Positions 9,175 through 18,119 are shown, counted from the stretch's first letter. The stretch: DNA of 64,000 bases from Synechococcus sp. A10-1-5-1 (GCF_023115425.1 NZ_CP096032.1:620001-684000); one strand, 5' to 3'. Notes: generated from the letters alone by a model not told the origin. Program-made: numbers and translations.

Positions 9175-10237
9175 CTGTCTCTTGTAAAGGCGCCCGCCCT
9201 GGGCATCGAGAGGTTTGCAAACGGCCAGAACAAAGAACACTGGAAGCAGGCATCCGATAGCGATAACAGCACCATCATTCGCGCCGTTTACCAGCAGGTT
9301 CTGGGCGGACAGCATGTGATGAAGAGCGATCGACTCGAAGGCAGCGAGTCGCTCTTCCGGAACGGCTACCTGAACGTGCGGGAATTCGTGCGCCTCGTGG
9401 CCAAGAGCGCCCAGTACCGCGCCCGGTTCTTCGAGAACTGCAACCCCTATCGCTTCATCGAGCTCAACCACAAGCACCTGTTGGGCCGCGCTCCTCACAA
9501 CAAAGAGGAGATGCTCCACCACTTCACGATCCTGCAGGAGCAGGGCTACGACGCGGAGATCGACTCCTACATCGATAGCGCCGAATACAACCGCAATTTC
9601 GGCAACCACCGCGTTCCCCAAATGCATGGCTGGGGCTATTCGATTGGCCATGAAGGCCGGCAGTTCTCCCATCTGATGCAACTGGCCCGCGGCGCCGCCG
9701 CCTCGGTGAAGGGCGACCGCAACGGCACCCAGTTCAAGCTGGGCCAAGCCCTGCACCAGAACCGTCCGATCCCCGTCAGCGGTGCCCTCCACTCCGAACC
9801 GGACCCCCAGCGCGGCTCAGTACGCCCACATCTCCACCGACGGTCCCTTCAGCGCAGCCGTCTCGTCCGGCAGTGATCTGCCGAGCGGCGACCTGCCCAG
9901 CACCCGCCGCATCGATGGCACCCCCGCCTACGGCTTCCGCAGCAATGAGCTGCTGGTCTCCGCTCCGAATGCCGGTGCAGCGGACAGCAGCCGCGTGGTC
10001 ACGATCACCGCGACCGGCATCGCCAACAACCGCTGCATCCGCCACGGCGCCTACACCACCCGGGTGCCCTACGGCCGGATGAACGAGGCGCTGCAGCGCA
10101 TCCTGCGCCAGGGCGGCCGCGTCGTCAGCGTCGTCGTCAGTGGTGATGGAAACACCGCAGCACCGGCGCCCGCCGCCGAAGCACCCGCCAAAGAGGAGAA
10201 GCCCAAAGCCAAGGGCCGCGGCCGCTCCAAGGGCTGA
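9175..10237 (+). pseudogene. Phycobilisome rod linker (CpcC/CpeC type), frameshifted and without a normal start
   Basis: Rod linkers join phycobiliprotein hexamers. The first part (to about 9780) encodes a PBS linker domain (IIRAVYQQVLG, FIELNHKHLLGRAP, EIDSYIDSAEYNRNFG). The second part, in the +1 frame from about 9782 to 10237, encodes the CpcD-like domain (SRVVTITATGI, RVPYGRMNEALQRI) and a Lys-rich tail. Removing one G in AGCGGTGCC (near 9779-9784) would join the frames. No ATG, GTG or TTG lies in frame upstream of the domain. CTG 9175 sits exactly where homologues have their initiator Met (then SLVKAPALGIERF). Two lesions with otherwise intact coding suggest recent inactivation. A sequencing error plus a rare start is the alternative. 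It is followed by a clear terminator. Confidence 0.75.
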
Positions 10238-10263
10238 GCTGTCCAGCTCAGTGAATGCCAGCT

Positions 10264-10289
10264 ACCCGGCCCAGCGGCCGGGGGTTTTT
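10264..10289 (+). terminator. Rho-independent terminator after the rod-linker gene
   Basis: The stem ACCCGGCC/GGCCGGGGGT has a CAGC loop and is followed by five T. It lies 27 bp after the linker stop and before the porin start, which argues against the long upstream reading of the porin frame. Confidence 0.85.
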
Positions 10290-10334
10290 CATGGCGATTG
10301 CCGCCAAGATGGGGCCACCTTTTCGGACGCCACG

Positions 10335-11576
10335 GTGATCGCGCGCGGCCTCGCCACTGGATCCCTGGGCTGCCTGCTGGGACTGCTGCTTGGGGCGGGC
10401 GCGTGGGCAGGCGAAGTCGACACGCCCACCGCGGAAGCCTCGGCTGATCAGCCCTTCAGCCTGCAGCAGGCACTGAAGCTGCCGGATTGGCTGCGCGTCT
10501 CGATCAGTTACACCGCCGAGCCCATGGCCAACCCGATCGGCGGCGCGGCGCAGACATCGGCCTGGATCCAAGACACCGACCTCGATCTCCAGGTCGGAGC
10601 TGGCCTGGGCAAGGCCTCCACGGACTGGGTCGAGCTGGACCACTGGAGCCTGAATCTCAACGTCAACCACGTCGCCGGCGACGTCAGCTATGCCGGCCGG
10701 ATTGGCGCCTTCCTCGCCCCACAAACCCTGGCCTACCCCGCCGGGTTCTACCCCACGGAACTCTCGCTGGAGCGTGACGCCGGAACCAGTTGGATCGGGC
10801 TACGCGCTGGTGTCATCCCGATCAATAGCGATTTCGACGGGACCTTAATGACGGCCCCGATCCTCGATAGCTATGTGCACTCGGCGCTGAACAACACCTA
10901 CAACATCTATGCGGGGAACATTCCGGTTACGCCCTTCTCTGCCCTCGCGGCACGGCTGGATCTGCATCCCCACGAGAGCCTCGCCGTCTACTACGGCTGG
11001 TTTGACCTGAAAACAGCGATCCCCGTGATCACCTCCCTGGGGGCGCCGGTGAACCTCACACCCACCAAGGTCGGCGATGCCCACATCCTGCAGCTGAACT
11101 ACACGCCAAAGGGTGCCGTTGCCGCCACCCCCACCTTGCCCGCTGAGCTGTTGTCGGTGGGGGGCTTCACCACGGACTTCCAGGGCGAAGGCGTCTATGG
11201 AAGCGCGACCTGGAAGAGCGGATTACGCCTGGGACTCGATGATCGGGTCTGGATTGGCGCGGCCTACTCGCCGAACTTCAGCCTGAACCAGGCCCCCAGC
11301 TTCATCGGCGGTGGCGTGGTGGTCCAAGGCGTCGTCCCCAACCGCCCCCAGGACCTGCTGATCCTGGGGGGCAGCCACGCCGGCCTGAGCTCCAGTGCAC
11401 CACCGGCCTATCCCAACCGGCCCTATGAGGGCGTCCTGGAATTGGGCTACCGGCTGCAGCTCAATCCCAACCTGAATCTGCAACCCACCCTGCAGTGGAT
11501 CTTCGATCCAAGCGGGCGCGAACAACCCACCCCAGGGATCCTGACCACCAGCGTCCAGATCAGTCTGAGCTTGTGA
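10335..11576 (+). CDS. Outer-membrane porin, OprB-like
   Basis: A 413-residue protein with an N-terminal signal peptide (RGLATGSLGCLLGLLLGAGAWAG) and alternating beta-strand pattern throughout. The C-terminal part (YEGVLELGYRLQL, LQPTLQWIFDPSG) is characteristic of the OprB carbohydrate-selective porin family. I chose GTG 10335 because it gives the signal peptide and lies just after the terminator; the open frame upstream reads through the linker tail. There is no SLH domain, unlike most large cyanobacterial porins. Its last 11 codons overlap the start of a direct repeat, and a second copy of this 3' end lies at 13005. Confidence 0.82.
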   Translation: MIARGLATGSLGCLLGLLLGAGAWAGEVDTPTAEASADQPFSLQQALKLPDWLRVSISYTAEPMANPIGGAAQTSAWIQDTDLDLQVGAGLGKASTDWVELDHWSLNLNVNHVAGDVSYAGRIGAFLAPQTLAYPAGFYPTELSLERDAGTSWIGLRAGVIPINSDFDGTLMTAPILDSYVHSALNNTYNIYAGNIPVTPFSALAARLDLHPHESLAVYYGWFDLKTAIPVITSLGAPVNLTPTKVGDAHILQLNYTPKGAVAATPTLPAELLSVGGFTTDFQGEGVYGSATWKSGLRLGLDDRVWIGAAYSPNFSLNQAPSFIGGGVVVQGVVPNRPQDLLILGGSHAGLSSSAPPAYPNRPYEGVLELGYRLQLNPNLNLQPTLQWIFDPSGREQPTPGILTTSVQISLSL

Positions 11577-11693
11577 GACGACCTGAGGCCATCGCCTGGA
11601 GCAGGGCGCGGTGGTCCTCTTCCACCTGATCGCTGTAGGCCATAGCAAAGCTGGCCATGGCCCAATCAAATGTTTTGCCCTCGCCCAGGGCAC
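11545..11693 (+). repeat. Direct repeat, left copy: porin 3' end plus a remnant of the DUF2252 gene 3' end
   Basis: About 149 bp match 13005-13153 at a constant offset of 1460 bp, with roughly ten substitutions concentrated toward the right end. The sequence contains the porin's last codons and, on the minus strand, about the last 40 codons of the DUF2252 gene, here cut off from the rest of that gene. The two genes therefore once met convergently at this junction. Confidence 0.9.
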
Positions 11694-11782
11694 CAAGAAG
11701 GAAATCGATCGAACCTATTCAGATCGATTGCACATTGAAGCTCGATATTTGCGGGAATATACACCTCAAGAACCTTTGAGCA

Positions 11783-12097
11783 TTACCTGAACCAACTAGT
11801 TATCACCAGCACAGATGCCACCACTCCGATCAAAGCAATCATTAGGCTTACAGTGGAAGCAGATCTGGCGGAGCCTTCATACACAAAGCCTGGATCACGC
11901 AATCGATCCAGCTCTTTACTGTGACTGCAAACAGCTGATATCAAATAGAATACTCCCGTCACAAGGACTACAAGAGCAAGGATATCTACATCTATTTTTG
12001 ACAGAGGTACCCTATGCGTAGCGCACAAAGCTTCTATAACTTTATGCAAACCGAACCCAAAACCTATGAGAGCTAAAGGTGTCCTAGCCCAAGCCAT
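11783..12097 (-). CDS. DUF202-like small membrane protein, possibly N-terminally truncated
   Basis: A 104-residue protein with three hydrophobic segments. MAWARTPLALIGFGFGLHKV matches the DUF202/YidH family pattern, in which the preceding residues are usually ERTxxAW. Codons for A-P-E-R-T-L do lie directly upstream of this ATG in the same frame, but no start codon precedes them before a stop. The gene may therefore have lost its 5' end. It lies inside the AT-rich insert between the two direct repeats. Function unknown. Confidence 0.6.
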   Translation of the reverse strand: MAWARTPLALIGFGFGLHKVIEALCATHRVPLSKIDVDILALVVLVTGVFYLISAVCSHSKELDRLRDPGFVYEGSARSASTVSLMIALIGVVASVLVITSWFR

Positions 12098-12235
12098 CAG
12101 GGTCCTCTCCGGGGCTTTTCGAGTTCTATGAGGAGCAACTCGTTATCAAGGTTCTTTTGTCAAACACGTGACTACGAAGGCGTGGGCTTCGCTGCTTAAG
12201 CATGGGCGGCGCTCAAGGTAGCACCAGAATAAAAC

Positions 12236-12718
12236 TTAAGAAGACAAGAGAAGGTCGAGCTTTTTCTCAATGGCGGCGAGTCGTTCGCCTGTGCGATGTT
12301 TCATGTCTCTCGCTTCCTGGATAAACTTATGATTATCACTAGCAAGCTCGTGAACCGTAATGATATTCTTATGATCCTCTTCGGCCCTGAGGTCAGTTTG
12401 CTTTGCCTGTATATTTTGCCCAACGATAATGATGGGCAACAGGACTAACTGCAAAAAGGTTTGCGCCGTCCACGCGACAATTGTTATTAGATTACCTGAG
12501 CTCAAAGCATCAGGGAGTGAGACAAGTGCAAGAGCTGCGAATATATAAGCACACCACATCGTTCCAACGCTGTTAGTAATGCTTGTTGCAACTTTGTTAT
12601 TCAGCCTGCCGAGCAGACTTTTACCATGAAAGGCTTTTCTTGCCTGAAAAACATTGGCTATTTTTGCCTTCAAAGGCACAGAAGACGCCTTGTCTTGATT
12701 AGAGTTTAACGAAGCCAT
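12236..12718 (-). CDS. DUF1003-like membrane protein
   Basis: A 160-residue protein from ATG 12718 (an upstream Met at 12760 is possible). Two hydrophobic segments (around MWCAYIFAALALVSL and QTFLQLVLLPIIIVGQN) are followed by a charged helical C-terminus (KQTDLRAEEDHKN and ERLAAIEKKLDLLL, coiled-coil-like). The span-plus-SQN/GQN-QA pattern is typical of DUF1003, a family of unknown function. Base composition is AT-richer than the flanking genes and it belongs to the repeat-bounded insert. Confidence 0.65.
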   Translation of the reverse strand: MASLNSNQDKASSVPLKAKIANVFQARKAFHGKSLLGRLNNKVATSITNSVGTMWCAYIFAALALVSLPDALSSGNLITIVAWTAQTFLQLVLLPIIIVGQNIQAKQTDLRAEEDHKNIITVHELASDNHKFIQEARDMKHRTGERLAAIEKKLDLLLSS

Positions 12719-13019
12719 TGGGATTGAGATTGCGTTAACGAGAAGACCGAAGGAAACCAAGGGAGTCGAATTGGGCGACTAAAGCACGGATTAAATCACC
12801 CTTGAATAACCCTTAAATGGACTCTTTTATCCTGCCAAGGACACTGAAAATAGCAACCTCTTTCTGAAATTCCGAAGCACAGTATTGGCAGCCGATAAAT
12901 CCAGGTTTTCACTAGCCCTGGAGCGATAAACACGGAAACTCAAGCCTGCTCTATATATCGATAACGAAAAACATGCTCAACCTGGCTGAACGCCGTTCCA
13001 TTAGCCACCAGCGTCCAGA
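12719..13019. other. AT-rich intergenic part of the insert
   Basis: I see no coding region. The stretch holds the promoter side of the DUF1003-like gene, a short weak hairpin (CCAGG...CCTGG near 12900-12925) and, from 13005, the right direct repeat. Confidence 0.5.
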
Positions 13020-13153
13020 TCAGTCTGAGCTTGTGAGACGGCCCGAGGCCATCGCCTGGAGCAGGGCGCGGTGGTCCTCTTCCACCTGATCGCTGTAGGC
13101 CACAGCAAAGCTGGCCATGGCCCGATCAAACGCTTTGTCATCCCCCAGGGCGC
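13005..13153 (+). repeat. Direct repeat, right copy: porin 3' end remnant plus the true DUF2252 3' end
   Basis: Matches 11545-11693. Here the DUF2252 coding end is intact, while the porin's last 11 codons stand alone without the rest of the porin gene. The match begins at CCACCAGCGTCC and fades after the DUF2252 C-terminal codons. Confidence 0.9.
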
Positions 13154-14402
13154 CATGGAGCGCTTGGCGCTGTCCGCTTCTGGCGTGGGCCCGGGCCAGG
13201 ACCGAGGCGCAAAGCTTGGCGTAGGCCTTCAAGGAAGCCGGCTTCATCGCGTCCAGGGGGACCGAGGCCTTCCAATCCCTGAACTGCCGCCAATACAACG
13301 GCAACCCCTTCGGCGTAGTGGTCCAGCCCAAGAAGGAATCGCACACGCACTGAATCAAGCGCTGACCTTCGACAACCCGTTGTCCCTCATGCCCAGCCTG
13401 CTCTCCGAGTTGCTGGCTGATGCAGGACGGCAGAGCCTGTTTGCTTTGCAGCAGCAGCCAATCCTCGGGGTGCGGCCCCTTCATCAAACCAATCGCACAG
13501 CGGGTCCCCACGGAACCGACACCGACGGCCTTCAGAGCGGTGTCGATCATGGCGAAGTCCTGCAGCTGATAACGCCGGTGGGACGGCAGGCTGTCGCGAT
13601 AGCCCGCCAACAGGAAGGCCAGCGCCTCGGCATGGCTGGGGAGAGAGGCAGGATCGACAGGCTCCGGTGAGATCCACAACTGGGCAGGATCCAGCAGAGC
13701 GTGCCGCCAGATCAACGGCGGTTCATGGCGAATCTGGGCCGTCCCATCGGGCAGGAACTCACAGTGCTTCTGGATGGCATGACGGCCCGAACGCCGCAGA
13801 GCTTGGCCCATCGCAGCCTCCAGATGGGATCGAAAGGCCGTGGCCGGCAGGGCCTCAACAAACCGCTCAACGTGGAGCAGGCAATTCCAAAGCTTCAGGG
13901 TGGGAAGGCTGGCGTACTCCGCCATGGCCTTGCGATAGGCCCCCGCCACCTTGCGAGCCAAGCGGAATTGCTCCTCCCTATCCAGCTGCCATTGCCGTGC
14001 CACTAGGACGGCACTGACCAGGAGCCGTTTGACATCCCACTCAAACGGCCCAGGAGCCGTCTCATCAAAGTCGTTGATATCAAAAACAAGACTGCGCTCT
14101 GGCGAGGCATAAAAACCGAAGTTCAGCAGGTGGGCATCGCCGCAAAGCTGGACCTGATGGGTACTGCGGGGCAACGGAGCCAGATCCGCCGCCATCTGGG
14201 CTGCCGTACCCCTGAACCAAGCGAAGGGACTTTCGGCCATGCGGCGATGGCGCTCAGGGATCAGCCAAGGCAAGCGCGTGTGGTTCTGCTCTTCAATCCG
14301 AGCAATCGGATCCATCCGATCGATCACCGGTTGCCAAAGCGCCAGGTCCTCCCATCCAGCCAAGTTGGAATCGCTCGAACTCACCGGGCCAGGGCAGTGC
14401 AC
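13020..14402 (-). CDS. DUF2252 family protein
   Basis: A 460-residue protein. Recognisable segments are AWFRGTAAQM near residue 60, LCGDAHLLNFG, FDINDFDETAPGPFEWDVKRL and GVGSVGTRC in the second half. This order matches DUF2252, whose GDxHxxNFG and DFD motifs recall kinase/aminoglycoside phosphotransferase folds; the activity is not established. It is divergent from the PGM1-like ATP-grasp gene, with 72 bp between start codons. Its 3' end lies in the right copy of the direct repeat, so the insertion left the reading frame intact. Confidence 0.88.
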   Translation of the reverse strand: MHCPGPVSSSDSNLAGWEDLALWQPVIDRMDPIARIEEQNHTRLPWLIPERHRRMAESPFAWFRGTAAQMAADLAPLPRSTHQVQLCGDAHLLNFGFYASPERSLVFDINDFDETAPGPFEWDVKRLLVSAVLVARQWQLDREEQFRLARKVAGAYRKAMAEYASLPTLKLWNCLLHVERFVEALPATAFRSHLEAAMGQALRRSGRHAIQKHCEFLPDGTAQIRHEPPLIWRHALLDPAQLWISPEPVDPASLPSHAEALAFLLAGYRDSLPSHRRYQLQDFAMIDTALKAVGVGSVGTRCAIGLMKGPHPEDWLLLQSKQALPSCISQQLGEQAGHEGQRVVEGQRLIQCVCDSFLGWTTTPKGLPLYWRQFRDWKASVPLDAMKPASLKAYAKLCASVLARAHARSGQRQALHGALGDDKAFDRAMASFAVAYSDQVEEDHRALLQAMASGRLTSSD

Positions 14403-14474
14403 CTATTTACGACTTAGCTGGCCAACGGGCAAAACGGAAGAACCTGGCAAAGATGGAGATGCGCGCCTCGCCCT

Positions 14475-15974
14475 ATGGCCCTCTCCTTTCGGGAACTCCA
14501 AGCGCAACTGCAGCCTGGCTGGGGCTGTGAACACAGCGGTCAGAGCGGCCAGTTTGACGTTCTGGTCGTGCCCTCACTCAGCATGGACCAGGCCCTGATG
14601 GCCTTGGTGACCGGAGCGCACCACTACGAAGAGCGCCAGTTGTTTTCCCTGATTCGGCTCCGGGATCCCGGCGTCAGGGCCATCTACGTCACGAGCAAGT
14701 TGCTGCCAGAGCTGGTGGTCGATGCGGTCTTGGAGCTCTTACCCGGTGTGCCCACCTCCCATGCCCGCCGGCGTCTGCAGCTCTTTGATGCCGACGACGC
14801 CTCGAACCGTCCGCTGACTGAAAAACTGCTGGAGCGCCCAGCCCTGCTCGCACGGATCAAGGAGCAATTACGACCCGGCCGCAGCTTCATCAGTTGCTTC
14901 GTGGTGACCGAGTTGGAAAAACAGCTCTCCGAGGCACTGCAGATTCCGCTCCTGGGCACAGACCCAGCCCTGGGCCATTGGGGCAGCAAAGCCGGCAGTC
15001 GAGAGCTCTTTGCCCGCTGCACAGTTCCCCATCCACCGGGGAGTGATCTGGTCCACAACCTCGAGGACCTGGCCGAAGTCACTGCAGAGCTCTGGGAGGC
15101 CCACCCAGAACTCAAGCGCTGCGTGGTCAAGCTCAACGAAGGGATCAGTGGAGAAGGCAATGCATCCCTAGATCTTGAGCTGTTGCAACTGCAGGAGCTC
15201 TCTGCCGCAGGCCGTCGCCAGCGGCTGCGGCAAGAACTCGATCATTTACCGATGCCCGCCAAGGGCTGGCTGAGCCTGCTGGCTGAGCAGGGTGCCCTGG
15301 TGGAAGCCTGGCTTGAAGGAGGCGACCAGCTCAGCTCCCCCAGCGTGCAAGGGACCATTCATCCGGGGGGCTCCGTTGAGGTCCTCTCCACCCATGAGCA
15401 GATCCTGGGGGGGACCAATGGACAGACCTATCAAGGCTGCCGGTTCCCCGCGGACAAGGCCTATCGCCTCGCACTGATGCGCCATGGCCATGCCGTTGGG
15501 GAAGCCCTGGCCGCTGAAGGAGCGCTCGAGCGCTATGCAGTCGATTTCATCGCCCGCCTGATCGATGGGCAGTGGGACCTGCAAGCGATCGAGGTCAACT
15601 TGAGGCAAGGAGGAACCACCCACCCCTATATGGCCCTTCGGGCCATTACCACCGGCACGCTCGATGGGGAATCGGGTGAATTTCTCTCCCCCACCGGACA
15701 GGCCTTGCACTACATGGCCACCGACAACCTCACCCACCCCAACCTGCGAGGACTCCTGCCAGCGGACTTGATTGACATCGTTGCCGAAGCGGATCTGCAC
15801 TACGACCCCGCCCGCCTGCGGGGCAGCGTCTTTCATCTACTGGGCTGCCTTTCGGAGTACGGCAAGTTGGGGATGACCTGCGTGGGCCGCAGCGCCGCAG
15901 AAGCCAAGCAGGTCTACACGGCCACCACCGGTCAGCTCATCCAGCAGGCCACCAACGTCAAGAGCGGGCCCTAA
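14475..15974 (+). CDS. ATP-grasp protein related to peptide ligase PGM1
   Basis: A 499-residue protein. The central part has ATP-grasp features (CVVKLNEGISGEGN for nucleotide binding; DLQAIEVNLRQGGTTHPY for metal/ATP binding near residue 380) and the C-terminal ~100 residues resemble the PGM1_C extension. Pheganomycin PGM1 joins amino acids or peptides to a nonproteinogenic starter, but cyanobacterial relatives have no assigned substrate. No peptide-precursor or natural-product genes are seen nearby. Its stop overlaps that of the convergent uspA-like gene by 4 bp. Confidence 0.82.
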   Translation: MALSFRELQAQLQPGWGCEHSGQSGQFDVLVVPSLSMDQALMALVTGAHHYEERQLFSLIRLRDPGVRAIYVTSKLLPELVVDAVLELLPGVPTSHARRRLQLFDADDASNRPLTEKLLERPALLARIKEQLRPGRSFISCFVVTELEKQLSEALQIPLLGTDPALGHWGSKAGSRELFARCTVPHPPGSDLVHNLEDLAEVTAELWEAHPELKRCVVKLNEGISGEGNASLDLELLQLQELSAAGRRQRLRQELDHLPMPAKGWLSLLAEQGALVEAWLEGGDQLSSPSVQGTIHPGGSVEVLSTHEQILGGTNGQTYQGCRFPADKAYRLALMRHGHAVGEALAAEGALERYAVDFIARLIDGQWDLQAIEVNLRQGGTTHPYMALRAITTGTLDGESGEFLSPTGQALHYMATDNLTHPNLRGLLPADLIDIVAEADLHYDPARLRGSVFHLLGCLSEYGKLGMTCVGRSAAEAKQVYTATTGQLIQQATNVKSGP

Positions 15975-16441
15975 TCCTGGCCGCGGCCGGGATAGACCAG
16001 CACCGGGAGGTCAGCGTGGGTGAGGACCCGTTGGGTTTCACTACCGAGCACAAGACCAGCCAAGCCGCGCCGGCCATGGGAGGCCATGAAGATCAGATCG
16101 CAATTGTTCTCGCTGGCTGCCTCAAGGATCGCCTCGTAGATGACGGCATTGACCGAGGTCTCCCCATTCGCGAGCACACCTTTGCTGCTGGCCTTGGCCT
16201 TGGCCTGCTCCAAGACCGATTCGGCGTAGTCCGCATTGGCCTTGTTGAACTGCTCGCTCAACAGAGGATCGAGGACTAAGCCCTCGCCATAGAGGGCCAC
16301 GTCAGGGCGGCCATAAAAACTGGGTTGAACATGGAAAAAGGTGACCATGGCACCGATTTCACTGGCCATCTGGACCGCCTGATCCACTGCCAACTGGGAG
16401 AGTTCTGAACCGTCAGTTGGCACCAGGAGATGACGAAACAT
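15971..16441 (-). CDS. Universal stress protein, UspA family
   Basis: A 156-residue cytoplasmic protein of usual family length. It starts with the beta strand FRHLLVPTDGS and ends with the ATP-binding pattern ASHGRRGLAGLVLGSETQ followed by HADLPVLVYP. The G-x2-G-x9-G-S arrangement suggests the ATP-binding subclass. It is convergent with the PGM1-like gene and downstream of the ParB-like gene on the same strand. Confidence 0.92.
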   Translation of the reverse strand: MFRHLLVPTDGSELSQLAVDQAVQMASEIGAMVTFFHVQPSFYGRPDVALYGEGLVLDPLLSEQFNKANADYAESVLEQAKAKASSKGVLANGETSVNAVIYEAILEAASENNCDLIFMASHGRRGLAGLVLGSETQRVLTHADLPVLVYPGRGQD

Positions 16442-16474
16442 CAGCCGCAGTCCTTCGCTCTACCCGCAAGCTAG

Positions 16475-17134
16475 TCAGGACGGACCAATCCAACCGGCGA
16501 GCTGGGACGCGCCCTGGGAGCGAGCCAGGGCGCGAGCGGCGGGCAGGGCCGGCTCCAACTTCGACGAGCTGAAGGGGGGGAGTTGGCGACTGCGCAACCA
16601 TGCACCCCAGCGGAACTCATGGAAGGGAATCAAGGGCGCCGAGGCGATGACCTTCTCGCGCTTCAACTTCCAAACCAAGCTGCGGTAGGGATCGTCCTGA
16701 GTCCCCAGCAGCGTGGGGGGCAAGCTCGAGGGGTCCAGTGGCCCCAGGCCGCGGCCGTCATAGAGGTAGAGCCAACCTCGGCGGTGCAATTCGCCCAACA
16801 CCACGGTGGGGTCATCGCTCTGCACCTCCAGCGCCACATATCCAAAGGCCGTGGCACTGGGATCGAGCTCCAGCAGAGCCCGCAGGCGATGGTGGCGATC
16901 CAGCATCCAGAGCTCTCCGGAGGCACTGCGCACCAGCGGCGTGGGCTTGCGCTTTAAGTACTGACGCTGCTCTTTGGGGTCATCCTCAGCAAAATCCCTT
17001 TGGCGGCTGACGATCTCCGCCATGCCCACGCAGAGCTGAGTCGGATGCAAATCCTGAATTGGGACCTCCAACAGCGCTTTCTTGCCCCCCGTGGGGGGCG
17101 GCAGGGGATGAAACGGTGGCAGATGCAAAGGCAT
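16475..17134 (-). CDS. ParB-like (ParBc_2) protein
   Basis: A 219-residue protein. VPIQDLHPTQLCVGMAEI near residue 24 and MLDRHHRLRALLEL near residue 75 are the two signature blocks of the ParB/sulfiredoxin-like ParBc_2 fold. It lacks a helix-turn-helix domain and is not next to parA, so a role in chromosome partition is unlikely. The start overlaps the start region of the divergent SnoaL-like gene, so one of the two may start further in. Confidence 0.75.
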   Translation of the reverse strand: MPLHLPPFHPLPPPTGGKKALLEVPIQDLHPTQLCVGMAEIVSRQRDFAEDDPKEQRQYLKRKPTPLVRSASGELWMLDRHHRLRALLELDPSATAFGYVALEVQSDDPTVVLGELHRRGWLYLYDGRGLGPLDPSSLPPTLLGTQDDPYRSLVWKLKREKVIASAPLIPFHEFRWGAWLRSRQLPPFSSSKLEPALPAARALARSQGASQLAGWIGPS

Positions 17135-17602
17135 CGCTCGAACCTAAACCGGGTTTTTCAACTGCTGCTGTCTCTGTTCGCCGTTTTGTGTATTGGGGTG
17201 AACAGTGCCGAGGCCGTTGATTCCGCCAGTTGCCACACCCTCTCGGAGAGGCAAGTCGCAGGACTGTTCGACCGCTGGAATACGGCCTTGGCCACCGGGG
17301 ATCCCACCCAAGTCAGCGCCCTTTATCGCCCCGATGCCCTGCTGCTACCCACCCTCTCGGATCAGGCGCGCACCAATACGGCCGGGATCGAGGACTATTT
17401 CAAGGGCTTTTTGAGCAAACACCCCACCGGTCGCATCGATCAACGGGTGATCCAAAGCGACTGCAACGTCGCCATCGATGCCGGCAACTACAGCTTTGAA
17501 CTCGATGACCAAGGCTGGGTGCAGGCCCGTTACACCTTTGTCTACGTCTACAGGGATGGGACGTGGAGCATTGAGCACCACCACTCCTCGCTGCTGCCCT
17601 AG
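17108..17602 (+). CDS. Secreted SnoaL/SgcJ-like (NTF2-fold) protein
   Basis: A 164-residue protein. ATG 17108 gives a basic N-terminus followed by a hydrophobic core (VFQLLLSLFAVLCIGV) and a likely signal-peptide cleavage after AEA. The mature part (VAGLFDRWNTALATGDPTQVSALYRPDALLLP ... YTFVYVYRDGTWSIEHHHSSLLP) fits the NTF2-like DUF4440/CaMKII-association fold. Substrate unknown. The HHHS near the C-terminus and two Cys (residues about 40 and 120) may be functional. It overlaps the AraC-like gene by 4 bp at convergent stops. Confidence 0.75.
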   Translation: MKRWQMQRHRSNLNRVFQLLLSLFAVLCIGVNSAEAVDSASCHTLSERQVAGLFDRWNTALATGDPTQVSALYRPDALLLPTLSDQARTNTAGIEDYFKGFLSKHPTGRIDQRVIQSDCNVAIDAGNYSFELDDQGWVQARYTFVYVYRDGTWSIEHHHSSLLP

Positions 17603-18069
17603 GCCGCCGGCTTGAGCATGTGCCTCAGCTCGCCTCTGGGCAGCTCCGATAACACCGAGGGGACCGGAGGGGAGGACGACTTCACCCGTGATCCCTCCTG
17701 GTGCTCGCGGATGGTGAGGCCGTAGATCTCGAGGAAGAAATCGCGATCAGCCACCGATCCCGTCAGGCCACATTGGCGATAGAGCTCACGCAGGGGCGTC
17801 CAGGGACGGTCCATGACGAGGCTGTAGAGCTGATGCAGGCGGAAACGCCTCAGGGCCTTGAGCGGTGGCTCACCACAATGGCTATTGAACAGGTTCTGCA
17901 GGGAGCGGACACTGACATGGACGTGCGCCGCGAGGTCAGGCATCCGCAGATCGCTTGCGAAATGCTCGGCGACATAAACGGCCAGCGTCCGCATCACCTC
18001 AGCATCTGCAGGGTTCACAACCCGTTGATGAGCTGGGAGACCCGGCAAAAGAAAAATCCTGGGTCCCAA
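17599..18069 (-). CDS. Short AraC-type DNA-binding protein
   Basis: A 156-residue protein with two AraC-family helix-turn-helix units: MPDLAAHVHVSVRSLQNLFNSH and, less conserved, TPLRELYRQCGLTGSVADRDFFLEIYGLT. The sensory domain usual in this family (about 150 residues) is absent. The frame begins at a TTG just after an in-frame TAA, so this may be the C-terminal remnant of a longer regulator or a naturally minimal form. No target can be inferred from context. Confidence 0.6.
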   Translation of the reverse strand: MGPRIFLLPGLPAHQRVVNPADAEVMRTLAVYVAEHFASDLRMPDLAAHVHVSVRSLQNLFNSHCGEPPLKALRRFRLHQLYSLVMDRPWTPLRELYRQCGLTGSVADRDFFLEIYGLTIREHQEGSRVKSSSPPVPSVLSELPRGELRHMLKPAA

Positions 18070-18119
18070 AAATTACGGGAAGATCCTGAACCGAATGGAG
18101 TTATGTCATGGAATTCGGG

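Noticed and set aside
10140-10334. Upstream extension of the porin frame
   Set aside because: It overlaps the linker tail in another frame and crosses a strong terminator; the signal peptide begins at 10335.
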